The translations under genes were made by a program, and so were the position numbers. From positions 33,098,459-33,162,458 of the forward strand of contig JANAVB010015600.1 of assembly GCA_029216955.1 (NCBI GenBank): a stretch of 64,000 nucleotides of DNA, in the 5' to 3' direction. This document shows, piece after piece, positions 24,157-35,300 of this stretch. Position 1 is the stretch's first letter; each line of letters begins with the position of its first letter. The DNA is from Iris pallida. Taxonomy: Eukaryota > Streptophyta > Magnoliopsida > Asparagales > Iridaceae. The notes beneath the pieces are model-generated. The model did not search any database. It saw nothing but the letters and a program-made list of their open reading frames with translations, and was not told the DNA's origin.

Positions 24157-24172
24157 TGCTATCGGAGCACGG
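24157..24172 (+). promoter_or_regulatory. Element E primer-binding site (initiator tRNA-Met type, degenerate)
   Basis: TGCTATCGGAGCACGG begins 3 nt after the LTR end. It matches the common plant PBS TGGTATCAGAGC at most positions. This contrasts with the tRNA-Ile type PBS of the other LTR elements here. Confidence 0.55.
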
Positions 24173-26654
24173 CTTTACGTCCTTGGACTATCGATTGAAT
24201 TCTTTAACTCCGTTATTTCTACAAACTCTGAATGTTGATTCCGTATATTGATATCGTTGGTGCGCTCTCTTTCAAATGTCTCACGGGATGTCCTTATAAT
24301 AAGTCTAACTATTTTGTAAAACATAGGAGAATAGTTTTTGCTAAAACAAAAAGATGGTTCGCGTAAGCACGGTTGGCTAAGTCGGGCTGGACATATACAC
24401 CAAGGATTTACGTCGACCTTAGAAGAGTCGAGTGCGGGATTCGAATTGTTTCGGACAAGAATGAGTTGAACTCGATTGAGTAAATGTGGGATGACTGTCG
24501 ATAGGGGTGCTATCGAGCGACGGTATCATCGATGCGATATAGATGAGCGTGCTTAGAATTAGAGGAATGGTTCGAACGAGATTCAAAGAAGTCGATTTTG
24601 ATTCGAATGATAGTTTTGAGGATTTGTTGAATGACTTCATCCCTGAGTGGTGTATGCGATAGCCTCAGGGATGTCGATCGATCGATTGAGGATTCGGGGT
24701 GTCGATGAGTCTATCAGCAAGCGTCGCACATATACAAAGCCTTAGAGTGAGTGAGTTGTTGTATTGAAGATTGATAAGTTGATTCAAATAATCTAGGAAT
24801 TGACGCACACGAAACGTGCACGGGATTGAGGATTACGCGAGTATGAACACGAAAATGATTGAGTAGATAAATCAAATTGAGGAAAAGTTAAGGTGTGCGA
24901 ATGGATGAGTTGATCGAGAAAATTGATACGGATCGTATACGAAAAGTTAGCACAACAGGGAGATAGCGTGCATGAAAAGTTGAATTTTGAAGTTATGCAA
25001 TGACTCTAAGGATTAGAATGGATGTCGTTCGACGATTGAGTTAGCAAGGGACGATGCAAATTGAGAAAATACATTGGTCGATGATTTACGGTAGACGGAC
25101 GAATATACGTAATTTCGAATTTGAATAAATTGATCTTGTGAATGATTCAAGGGATAATGATCGAACTTGAATTGAATGTCGAGGAGATTATCCATTCGGG
25201 CGATAGCATCATTCGCACGACTCGAAATTGGTTGCAAAGGAAGATCGTCAGGTTACGCATATCGTCGATGGTATTGAGGCGTATCAGAGATCGATATGCG
25301 ATAACTCGGGGGTACTCTGACTCAACAAATGACGATCGTACAAGTATTATTGTTCGGTTGGATGCAATACTTAGGATTTTGATTGAGATGAATGTTGGAT
25401 GAAAATGATCGTGTCTCGATGGTTACGCGGATAACCACAACATCGACGATCTTCTCTTGCACGAGCGCAACTCCAGCCTCGCACATATGTCGCATCGGAT
25501 TTGTGGCGATCGTTCTGCGTGAGCGCTGACATGGTGATTCATGTCGCGGGAATGATCAAACTCGAAAAATTAGGATGCGGCAACTTTGATTGTCTCGACT
25601 TGTCGGTTTGATGCAAAGGAAAATTCGAGGATGTTTAGACTTGCGATTGATGAATGAAATAAACTTGAGGATTGAGTAGATCCAATTCGCGCAGCGAGAA
25701 TGAATTAGTCTAGACACAAAATAAGAGTTACGTCCCAATAATAATGATTATCTTGCAGGAGCGTGTATGGTGATTCGTGCCCACCGTAGATAATCTGACT
25801 CGCGTGAGATCGGGGCGCAACGTATTGTTAAGACAGACTACCTTGTGAATCGATTGCGTGAATTGGAATAGATGACTTAGGGAATGTGGAATATAAAATT
25901 TTGGTTAGCGATAATTTGTGTCATAGCGTGTTTGATTCGAGAAGGATTGATAGGCGGATTATGTTGAACGTGTTCGAAGAGATAGACTATGCGAAGATGG
26001 TTTGTTGAACGAGCAATATTGAGATATCGTGGAATTGGTTGAACATAAGTTGTTGTAGGATGGCTTTGCTAAACGACTCGGACCCCGTACGACGAATATT
26101 GGGATGTGCATAGGGAATCGATGCTTGATGTTTAAAAATCGGAGTGATGCGAGCTTGGGTAGAAAACCCCGTATTATCAACTTGGTTTGACCTTAGGATG
26201 GGGTCAGTATTGATATTATTGTTTGGGAACTATGATTCCAATACTGACGGAAAGACATAGCCTAGCGGTTAGGCAGACGTTCGAGTGCAGAGTGGTAGGA
26301 TTGTGGAGGCACCACTCGCGGGTATCGGTTGACATACACGTATATCAAGGACGCCCGAATATGTGCACGATCCGACTCGAGTGGTGATAGGGGGATTCTC
26401 TATCACGAGGCTTGGTTGAAATGTATATATTTTGGAGACGCCTGAAATGTGTGCACGATCCAAACTAAGTGATACGTTGAATCAGGTGAGACTTGAGGAA
26501 TGGAAAAGTATTGAGGATTTTGAGATCGTTAGTTTTGAAGAAAGGATTCAGGGTATCACGAGCGTGGCTCAGATTTGAGAAATGCATAGGAGAAATGTGT
26601 ACGAGAAATGTAGGATGTTGAGTCGAGTGATAAGTCGATAAGTATACTCAGTTA
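24173..26654 (+). other. Element E interior, non-coding
   Basis: I see no gag or pol motif on either strand. The sequence is rich in GATTGAG/CGATTGA words. A segment near 25450-25560 (TTGCACGAGCGCAA…) resembles the end of the LTR (about 24074-24150). A segment near 24645 (CCTGAGTGGTGTATG) resembles the polypurine tract region, which suggests internal rearrangement. Confidence 0.5.
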
Positions 26655-26690
26655 GTTTCGAGGACGAAACTTTTTCTGAGTGGTGTATGA
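26655..26690 (+). promoter_or_regulatory. Element E polypurine tract region
   Basis: AGTTTCGAGGACGAAACT followed by CTGAGTGGTGTATGA directly before the 3' LTR. It is a variant of the TTTCGAGGACGAAA block seen before the other 3' LTRs. Confidence 0.6.
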
Positions 26691-29066
26691 TGTAGTACCC
26701 CGTCCCGCTCAGTCAATCGGAGGAATCAAAATGTCGACGACGTTCGGACTTAGCCGTGCAACGGCTGCTCGAAGACATCGTTCGGTCGAGGTGACCGCTC
26801 GCTCAGGTGGGGTAGTTTCGGTGAACTTGCCTCATCTTTTCCTTCACATAATAAATCGCATGTTTTCAACTTGGACAAGTAGGCTTGATAATAAAAGAGA
26901 CGAATCCACATAGCTAAAGGGAGTAATACCGAAGGGTCGAATTGAGTTGGAATATGGAAAGGTCCAACAGTCGGCTTAGAGTTGGTACACGGCGTGCTTT
27001 GAAAATAACACTCGATCCTTCATCCCGTGGCTTGGGAGAAGAAAAGTTGGTATTCGCCGCAAAGCTAAGAGTTAGCCAAATTCATAGGCGTCGCCCGCAC
27101 AAATGCTTCATAAAGCATGCACGATCTCATCGCCCAAGGTGTAGCATAGCCTCTGCCCGCCCGACGGGTTAAGTTGTATTGTACGACTTGCGGCATAAGT
27201 CTAGGTACCCCAAATAACTTGGTTGTTCAAGTCGATCGCGGTGCACGACATGTTCCTACGACGCAAGGCTTGACGCAGCCTTTACTCGTCAAGTTGTTGC
27301 AAAAGTAAGTTAGGCAAGTTACGTTAAGCTATCAGGAGTGGTAGCAAGTATGATCCTATGAGTTCTACGACTGGGTGTATCCACATAGTCTTACAGTCTC
27401 AAGGCCCATCATATAGAGTATGAATTGGGCGGTAGTGTCGCATGGGCTTAAGGCACGATGCACGGAAGTGTTTAAGGCATAAACCACGGTTGATTCGAGG
27501 AGTTTTAGAGAAAGGACTATCAAATAGGCATTGAGTTGAATAAAATAATATGGTAACATGGAAAGAACACTCGTGACTACAGGTCGGCGAGGCGGTCTAA
27601 GAAGAAAAGAAGTATGCTCGCGGCTACAGGTCGGCGAGGCCTCGCGGCTATAGGTCGGCGAGGCGGGTCTCAGAAGAAATAAGTAGCATGACTGTGTGAG
27701 ACGTCAGTTTGAGTCGAGTCTTGCACGGTCATGGACAACTTGTCGACAAGGTGGGTCGTTTTCCTGTACGGCAACCCGGCGGCCACGGGACCGTTGCGGC
27801 CGTCGATTGGAAACGAGTAATTAGCTGTGCTTTGCACGGGTTAGCCGGAGACTTGCAGCGGGACTAGCTACCTTGCGCTGAAAGGGCACCCATCTAACAA
27901 AAGCTAGAGGAGTCCATGATGGCTCTGGGAGTTAGTGACCAAATCATATAGTTGAGTCGGCATGGCGGCAATCCGCATGTGTGCTTTTGGATTGAGTTGA
28001 GTTGTTGCATGTGTGTACAGTTAGAATACAAATGTTTGGGCTTACGAATAGTTACAACATAGGCGACGTGCTTCGGCACGAGATGTGGCGTCGAGTCTTG
28101 AGTTTTCGGCATATAAGTTGCATAAGTTGGTTGAGTTATTTGAGTTTAAGTCGAGAAACCGCCGCAAGGCAAAGTCGGTCAAGTGACACTTAGCCAGAAG
28201 TCTTGATTTGGGTCAGTTGGTGATCAAAGTAGCACGGGCTGCGAGGCGGCGATATGAATGAGTCTTATTGAGTTACGAGGCACGACCTCAACAAGGATTT
28301 GTAGCACGGTCACACGGAAGTGGAGCCTCATCGCGTAGTTGTGTCTCTGATTATGGCCGTAAGGCAAACATGACTCGATAGGTTAACGAATTATTTCAAG
28401 CACGGGATGGTCTGGAGACATAAAATAAGCTGAGGCGTCGGTCCTAAAACTGATCCTAAGGCAAGACTAGAAAGACAATTGATAAGAGGGGACTATGTTG
28501 CACAAAGTAAATTAACATGTTGGTTTCGTATGGGTGAGCGAGGAGCTCATTCCACCAGTACAGTTGAGTACTGACACCCACATAGTTTACAAGTGCAGGC
28601 ACAGGTAGAAGCTCGTAGCGCGGAGCTCGCTTGGATGCGTCGAGGCACAGAGTTCCTTGGCGATTCGAAGCGCGTGGCCGCATGGAGTAAAGACTTATAC
28701 AAGACATAATGTATGGACGTCGCCTTTTGAAGCATCCGTTGGCTCGAGACATGTATTGAGAGATGAGAGAGAGCTGAGTGACTTGTAATATGAGATGAGT
28801 GAGCTTGAGAGACTTATAATCTTGGCCTTGTGCCCCAATGTAACCGTTGTTTTAATATCAATAAAGAGATTCTTTGAATAACTTGAGTCTGTTCTAAATT
28901 TCCGCTGCTATGATTCAATGTCTCTGCATGGGACTTCTGTGCGACGACCCCGTCGCAGCCGCTGAAATCGGCCGTTATGGAACCCGCCTTGCACGAGCGC
29001 AATCTAGGCTCGTACGGCATCACGCCTTAGCGAGGACGATCGCTCCTTCGGGAGCAGGACATGACA
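26691..29066 (+). repeat. Element E 3' LTR
   Basis: 2376 bp, partner of 21762-24153. It starts TGTAGTACCCC and ends GGACATGACA. The three CGGCTAYAGGTCGGCGAG copies and the poly(A) signal AATAAA (near 28860) are retained. Confidence 0.88.
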
Positions 29067-29384
29067 GTAAATCCTGTCAATCTCGGTAGAATCAATATAC
29101 CCTGTGTAACACAGAGGTCTATCATGTCGATTATACTTCAACAGCATATCCTCTTGTGTGAAAGTAATGTTAGGAATTGATTCCATCAAACTGTAGCATT
29201 GGGGACACGACACCGGTGTATTGTCAGGACTTTTGAGCTGAACTAAGCATGAATCTGCTTGTAGCAAAGCTTCACTCAAAGCTTCTCGACTTTCTTTAGA
29301 TAGACGAATTAACTCAAAGCTGGAAAGTCTAGCCGGAGTATTAGCTAATTGGGCTAGAATGTCAAACTTATAGGGTTTCATCAA
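29067..29384 (-). pseudogene. Tat pre-protease region and protease N-terminus
   Basis: FDILAQLANTPARLS and ELIRLSKESREALSEAL are the conserved segment just upstream of the protease in Tat elements. NITFTQEDMLL, HDRPLCYTGYI and EIDRI then lead into the protease. The frame is cut at 29066 by element E and resumes at 21761. Confidence 0.7.
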
Positions 29385-29432
29385 CCCTTAATTTGAACCA
29401 GATTTCAGCGGGACGTCGAAATGTACTGCCTT

Positions 29433-29972
29433 CTATTTTCCTTTTCCAACCACTGGAGGTTTAGAAGGTCTTACTTCGGCAGGAATAGAAGATGACTGAG
29501 TCGGTAGTGTTTCAGCGACGTCATCCGCTTCTTTGGAAGTTCCCCCATAATGTTTGTGGTAGTCTTTTCCAGACCTTGAACCAGCAAAAGCCTCTTCTTC
29601 AGACCCAGGAGAATGAAGTACCATATTACAGGATTTAGCCTTCTTTCCCTTAGTCTTTGTCTTATGGGAATTTTTATGAGGGACCTCAAATCCCAATTCG
29701 AAGGAGGATTTCGGACCTTGAATTTGCAAAGGGACTTGCATACCTTTACAAATGTTCAAGCCTTCCGCTTTTTGAAAGTCATAGCCCATCTTTTTTATGA
29801 GATGGACCGATTGTTGACTGTACATGTGAATGGATAGTGGACTTTCAACAGACATTCCAACAGATAAAGAAGGAACGGGGCCCCCTGTAGTCGCAAGGGT
29901 AGAAACTTTCGGTGCAGGAGGTAAGATCCCAACCGGAGCTTTCTCATAGGCAGCAAAAACTTGTTGAGCCCT
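29433..29972 (-). pseudogene. Tat G-patch-like module upstream of protease
   Basis: YSQQSVHLIKKMGYDFQKAEGLN…GMQVPL resembles the module at 20087-20689 (YSQQSRKIIQNMGYD…), followed by a basic stretch (KNSHKTKTKGKKAK). The reading frame ends where the Tekay-like LTR begins at 29973; the rest of the polyprotein N-terminus would lie beyond the window. Confidence 0.6.
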
Positions 29973-32095
29973 TGTCACCTTCAGTTTTTGTTATACGTAT
30001 TTCGGTATACATGTACGTATCTCGGACCCGTATTTCGGCTTGTCCGGCTGGCTAGTCTTGGATTTTTGCATTAGCATGGGTTAGTTGGCATTTTATGGCT
30101 CGTATGGTCTATTCTGGCTTGGGCATGCATCGGGTTCGGTTGGGTTCGGCTGGTTTGGCTTGGTTTGGGTTAGTATGCAAACCCCTACCTACCACCATCC
30201 CTCATTTATTAACCCAACAACCCTTCTCTCTCTTCATTTATTTCTCATTACTACTCTTCTTCTTCTTCTTCATTTCTCCACCGACCACCCCAGTAGGCAA
30301 GTGCAACCTGCTTTCACTTGAGAACCCATTTTGATGGTTCCAACGGCTTCTTAGCATGATTATTAACTACTTTAGAACTCGAAGATTTTCATTTTGGTGC
30401 ATGGATTTTTGTAGATCTAGATTTTTAGTATTTTTGATCCTCATGGTTTTGATCTTCTAAACTTGGCTGTTTTCAAAAATAGAGAGTTCCATGTGGTGGG
30501 AGTTTCAATTTTACATAAGTTCGGCTTTTGAATGGCTGGACTTCATCAAGTCTTGGCCGAGATGGGGATTCTTGAGTTTTTCAGTCTATGGCTGCTTGTC
30601 TCGGCCTTGGGGGAGAAGACGAGCCCTTTACGCACACGTTCATACGTGCTCGCGTAGTGACTTTTCTTTACGCCTACGTTTTACGTGCCAGCATAGTATT
30701 TTTCCTCCTTTACGTACACGTTTTTACGTACCTGCGTAGTGTTTCCTTTTTTACGTACACACATTGCGTGCCAGCGTAACCCGTTCTACGTCGAGCTCAT
30801 TCGAGCTCTACGTAAGGGGCTACTCCCGTTCGCGTAGAGTCTCGCTCAGACTCTCGCGTGCGTAGAGTCTCGCTCAGACGCTCGCGTGCGTAGAGTCCCG
30901 CTCGAGTGCTTGCTCGCATAGAGGGCTGCTCGCGTAGGGTGATTGCTCGCGTAGAGGGGTCCTTCCTCGGTCTTGCTTGCGTAAAGCCATTTTTATGCTC
31001 GGGGCCCCTAGCCTAGCGTAGTTTCTCTCGCGTAGAGGCTTTGAGCCCCTATGCGCACCCATTTTCTTTATTTCTTGTACCTCTTGTCATGAGCTTGATA
31101 ACCACGAATTGATTAATGTGACTGGACTAATAATTGTACATGGCATGGTATGGCAAGTAACTGAATGACATGGCATGACATGACTAGTAAGCATGATGGA
31201 AACTATTGAATGTTGTTGCGATGGCTAGGATGACATGACAAAAATGAATGGCCTGGACACCGTGGACGATTGTGTTTGTACAAATGAACCAGTATTGTTT
31301 CACATCATGTCAAGGGCAGGGACCCCTGAGTACCACGGTCAGGGGTACCTACTGATATTGACTAAGGCTAATAACTAGAATAATCCAGTAGTCATGAAGA
31401 GATTTTCCAGCTACAGCCAATTCCGTTATCTGGGTGCCCCATCCTGGGATTTGTAGCCTGCCATCGAGTAGGGCACATTTCCAGCACACTGTCATGTGTT
31501 GCACCCTTCAAGCTACTTAAGGGTACATGTATTTCCTGGACGATGTACCCACATGAATTCAACCCTTAATTACGTCCGGATAACCTGGAGGGTCTGCAGG
31601 GCTTGTGGCTGTCGAATAATCTTAGTGCATCTTACTAGTAACTAGGCCTGTGATAACCCTAGTTAGTTAATGTATTAAGCCGTACTCATTACTTGGCCGT
31701 GATTGATTGGATGGAGTCTAACCCAATCTAGTCTTGTCCTGATCCTGTACAAGATTGTTACATGACCTGATTGCTTATACTTTTACTTTATCGATAAATA
31801 GTGGAAAACCAAGTTCCGTTCAGACGAAGGATTACAACCCCAGTCCATGTTTGGTTTAAGGGTTGTAACTTGGTTATCTGAATAGTCACATGGTTATCTC
31901 ATCGTATATCATCATGATTTTCAATATTTCCAGTCATTTATTATATAATTATGTTCTTGTGCTAATTGCTGGTTTTGGTTCTTAAGTGAAGCCTCTTTTG
32001 TGGCACTTGCTCTTTCTGGGATCTGACCCAGCTGGTTTTGTATGGCCAAATATCGGAGCAGCTCCAGAGGATCTCCTTATCTTTCAGCCAGATGG
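29973..32095 (+). repeat. Tekay 5' LTR, first segment
   Basis: It matches 47423-47791 and then 56826-58138, continuing until the CACTA insertion point. A run of GCGTAGAG words occurs at 30780-31050, and the palindromic modules lie at 30629-30778. It ends at GATGG (32091-32095), the left target-site duplication of LARD-A. Confidence 0.87.
30629..30778. repeat. Four palindromic ACGT modules in Tekay 5' LTR
   Basis: Copies at 30629-30656, 30669-30695, 30711-30738 and 30752-30778. Each begins TACGC or TACGT, has CACGTT or CTACGTT, then TACGTG or GCGTG, and ends GCGTA or GCATA. The 3' LTR has the same set at 57113-57263 with some substitutions. They resemble the six modules at 11744-12042. Confidence 0.7.
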
Positions 32096-32896
32096 TGTAA
32101 AACCCCTATTTTTTTAATTATTTTTTTATTTTTTTGATTGGACTTAAAATGAATTTATACAATTTATGATTTTATTTATATTCTTTTTTGATGACCCGGT
32201 TTGGCCAATTCAGTCCGAACAGGGCCTGAACAAAATTTAAGCCCATATGAGCATGTGGGGTGACCAAGATGGCCATGTAAGAATATTTCATGTGTGTACA
32301 AATATTTTTAAATAATTTTGAGACTTGTTGAATAATTTATTGACTTTTGGTACAAAATTTATATTTTATTAATAAAATAATATTTTACAAGATGGTATAA
32401 TTTTCTGGACCCACACATGGGTGAGCGGTAAAGTTCACCCATTGGGACGATTATTATTATTTTATTATAATTTTAGTTATTTCATGGAGATTAAAATATG
32501 TTCATTCTATTTAGATATTATTATTATTATTATTATTATTATTGAGATTGATTTATTGTAAGATGAATTTATATATATATATATATATGTAGATATATTT
32601 AAATATATTTGGATATGTGATATTTAAAGTGTTATTTGTATTTAAATAATTTTTGGATATATATGGTTATATATATAAAAGATTTGATTTGAAATGAAAA
32701 AAAAAAGAATAAGGAAAAGGAATAAGAAAAGAAAAAGGAAAAGAAAAAGAAAAAGGAAAAAGAAAAAGAAAAAGAAAAGAAATATATAAACAAGTCCACC
32801 CACTCATAAAAGGGGCGGGCCCCACCTTTCCATGGTTGCTGTACAAGCAACAAACCGAGCAAAACTTTCCAACCCGTGGGATTGGATTGGTATTAG

Positions 32897-32904
32897 TATA
32901 AATA
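32897..32904 (+). promoter_or_regulatory. LARD-A LTR TATA box
   Basis: TATAAATA is followed by a leader with AAAACCCTAATC (telo-box-like) about 60 nt downstream. The same TATAAATA is at 39597-39604 in the 3' LTR. It is probably the U3 core promoter. Confidence 0.6.
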
Positions 32905-33604
32905 GTAGTATTAGGATTTTTCGTTCCACTTGTAATGTATATAACTTCCTCCATAGACCTCAAAACCCTAATCTTCCAAAACGAAAATTTTAGCAGAACA
33001 TACCCTCTTCGCCTACAAGTTCGTTTCACCAGCAACGGAGTTGTGTGCACGACGAACGGAGCATCGTAAGTCAGCCCCGCGTCATCCACGGAGCAGTTTT
33101 TCCACTCAAGGTACCCTACTTCCCGATGACGTAACTTTTTACTCGTAGCACCGATTTTCGATCCGTAAAATGTTTTTGAAAGTAGACTTGACCCTATTCG
33201 AGAACCCCTAGGTGGATTTTGACATGGCCATCCAACTTTCTCGAAAAATCGAGACGGAGTTGGAGAAAAACCACTTTTCTGAATATTAAAAACTGTAGTA
33301 AAATACCAACTTGTCGGCCAATTTTCGTTCTGTACATTAAGTTTTTGTAGAAATTAATTGAAGGCAGTCAAAGACAACCTAACCGAGATTGTAACGCACC
33401 TTTTGGATTCACTTTTCATCTAGTATGTAGAAAGTTACACGTTGTTGAAGTTTTTTGAAAAACTGTAAGTTCTGTTTTCGAAAATTAGAAAAATACTCCG
33501 ATACGGCGTCCATCCCGACAAACCGGGCGACGTGGTCGTGCACTATATGCATCGAAAGGCGCGTATGGATGTTCTCGACGTGTGGGAACTGACGGAACCC
33601 GATT

Positions 33605-33913
33605 TTGTTGCATGTGCGCGATGAAATCAATGCGTATCCGTCGAGATACCCCGTATCGATACTTTGCAAATTAAGTCACAACTTTGTGCACACTCATCAT
33701 ATCACGATGAAACTTGCGCCATTGGACTCAAAATATTTTTCTGGTCCTGTGAGCCAAGTTTGGTCCGATTCTGAGACCGTTGATCGGAGCGCTATTTTGG
33801 CGGGCTCACAATCCCACTCAACGGGCGATTTTGTGCACAGCCCACCAGAATCCAAAATTGGACATACCGTTGGGTTCGTCTCATCAAAACAAATCCATAG
33901 ACATATAGTTTGA
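33605..33913 (+). CDS. LTR-embedded conserved ORF (102 codons), function unknown
   Basis: The frame starts MLHVRDE and contains FVHTHH, MKLAPLDSKYFSGPV, QVWSDSETVD, STGDFVHSPPES and GHTVGFVS. It lies downstream of the LTR TATA box in sense orientation and is matched in LARD-C (5704-6015, minus) and in the LARD-A 3' LTR. No domain is recognised. The antisense strand is also open (33409-33669, minus), so I cannot say which, if either, strand is selected as coding. Confidence 0.3.
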   Translation: MLHVRDEINAYPSRYPVSILCKLSHNFVHTHHITMKLAPLDSKYFSGPVSQVWSDSETVDRSAILAGSQSHSTGDFVHSPPESKIGHTVGFVSSKQIHRHIV

Positions 33914-35282
33914 CGACTTTAGAGACCGTAGATATTGGCACGCATTTCGGTGCAAAGCAGGTCCAACGGTGGACATCGTTTTGACCCGAAATTACGATTT
34001 TACCGCTGTTCCAGAATTTAACTTTTGGACAGGCATTTCCTAGGCATATATTTTATTCCAAACTCGTTCGTGATGTTTGTTGCAGCATCCAGAGTCATCT
34101 GCGGGATTTGGCTTTTCTTGCTTTGTTATTTTGCCGGTTCGAGCTACTGGATTATTTCCTTTGCACATAACCTCAGGCAAGATACCTTGCCATTATACTG
34201 TTTATATTTAGTTTTGCATTTTATTACATATCACTGTTCAGTTATTTCTAGTTCTTACTGTTCTTGATTTACTGTCTGCTCAGTGATATATTAGATATAC
34301 TTGTTATTATCCTTTGACTGCATATGAACTTAGAGTTAAGAGACTACCGTCTGTAGTGTATCGTATATACCTTGACACAGTTGTACCACGAGAATGTGTG
34401 AGATGAGTACATATAGAGGTTCTTGTGTGTGGGCTGATCCCCCATGCGCATGCGATAGGGTTAACTGCTAATAGAGACATGTTAGGAGACTTAGCAGTTA
34501 GTAGAGGTATGTGAGACATGGATGTGACTCTGTTAGGCATTGGGTGGGAAGAAAAGCTCCTTGACGTATGGGCCAAGTATGCACTTTCCTATTGCCGGTT
34601 ATCTCCGCGGGAGATACGGTCCTGGATCCTGATACTGATTTACTGCTGGCCTCTGACATTTGATGAATGTTATGCTTTGAGGTCCCTGGTATCCTGATGG
34701 GCCATACCTGAGATTACTGTTACTGAGCCAGAGTGCCCATGCATTGGAGGTTTGTTCTTAACTGCATAAATACTGTAGTACGGTTAGATTACCTTATTGT
34801 CATCTTGTCAATTATTTCGGTTTGTGACATATTATATATTCAGTTTATTATGGCATGTTCTTTATGTATCTTGTTACGTCCCTCTGAGGACCTGGTTATC
34901 TCTCCAGGTGTGTACTTCTGTGATTTCGCAGGTGTTCTAGCTCTAGCCGTGATCATCGCTATTTCTTCGAGGATGATTGCATTTGGATCGTCTTCGCTTC
35001 GCTCGCCAAATTCATATCTTTTCTTATGTATTTTTTCTTTACTTGTTGGTAGTGGATTTGTCTCCGCCCAACATATTGTATCAAGACAATTCATTATCTT
35101 TATATGATGTCTTTTATTCATTTATTTTGCGTGGATGAGATTAGTTATGGTTTTACTGCATTTTACAGCTTATGTATTTATACGAGGCTTCCATATATTG
35201 GAGTATACTTCGTATGAATACAGCTGGCATGTCTACGTTTCTAGTCCTACGTATTTTGGGACTGGAACGTTACATGTTTTTG

Positions 35283-35300
35283 TGGTGGCCCATGCAGGTC
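35283..35300 (+). promoter_or_regulatory. LARD-A primer-binding site (tRNA-Ile type)
   Basis: TGGTGGCCCATGCAGGTC, 8 nt after the LTR end (spacer TGTTTTTG). It is identical to the sites in LARD-B, LARD-C and the Tekay-like element. Confidence 0.78.

Larger units (their letters stand above)
21762..29066 (+). mobile_element. Element E: non-coding LTR retrotransposon inserted in Tat protease
   Basis: The LTRs (21762-24153 and 26691-29066) are long direct repeats starting TGTAGTG/TGTAGTA and ending ATGACA/GTGACA. The interior is 2537 bp with a degenerate initiator-tRNA-Met PBS and a polypurine tract, and no retroelement protein motif. Flanks are GTAGA (21757-21761) and GTAAA (29067-29071), a 5-bp target-site duplication with one change. 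The Tat protease motif reads on across the two flanks, which supports the insertion model. Confidence 0.85.
11429..29972 (-). mobile_element. Tat/Ogre-type Ty3/gypsy element (5' part outside window, interrupted)
   Basis: Minus-strand domains in order: G-patch-like module, pre-protease FDILAQLA region, protease (DPGSS), second G-patch-like module, RT, RNase H, second archaeal-type RNase H, integrase, tandem array, then a large antisense ORF. Dual RNase H and a gene in the 3' untranslated region are hallmarks of the Tat (Ogre/Grande/Retand-like) lineage. Element E (21762-29066) interrupts it at the protease and the Tekay-like element enters at 29973. The gag and 5' LTR are not in the window, and the left boundary is uncertain by about 1 kb. 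Many frameshifts and stops make it inactive. Confidence 0.75.
32096..35274 (+). repeat. LARD-A 5' LTR
   Basis: 3179 bp. It contains a short (ATT)n and (TA)n, a purine-rich tract (about 32690-32785), a TATA box (32897-32904), the conserved ORF (33605-33913) and a 3' region shared with the LARD-B LTR (CTTGTTACGTCCCTCTGAGG near 34870). Confidence 0.92.

Noticed and set aside
24997..25402. Small ORFs in the interior of element E on both strands
   Set aside because: Open frames on both strands over GATTGA-rich sequence with no gag-pol motif; composition artefact.
32632..33089. Minus-strand ORFs with long Phe/Ser runs (also 39337-40020)
   Set aside because: They read through the purine-rich tract of the LARD-A LTR; low-complexity translation without any domain, antisense to the element.
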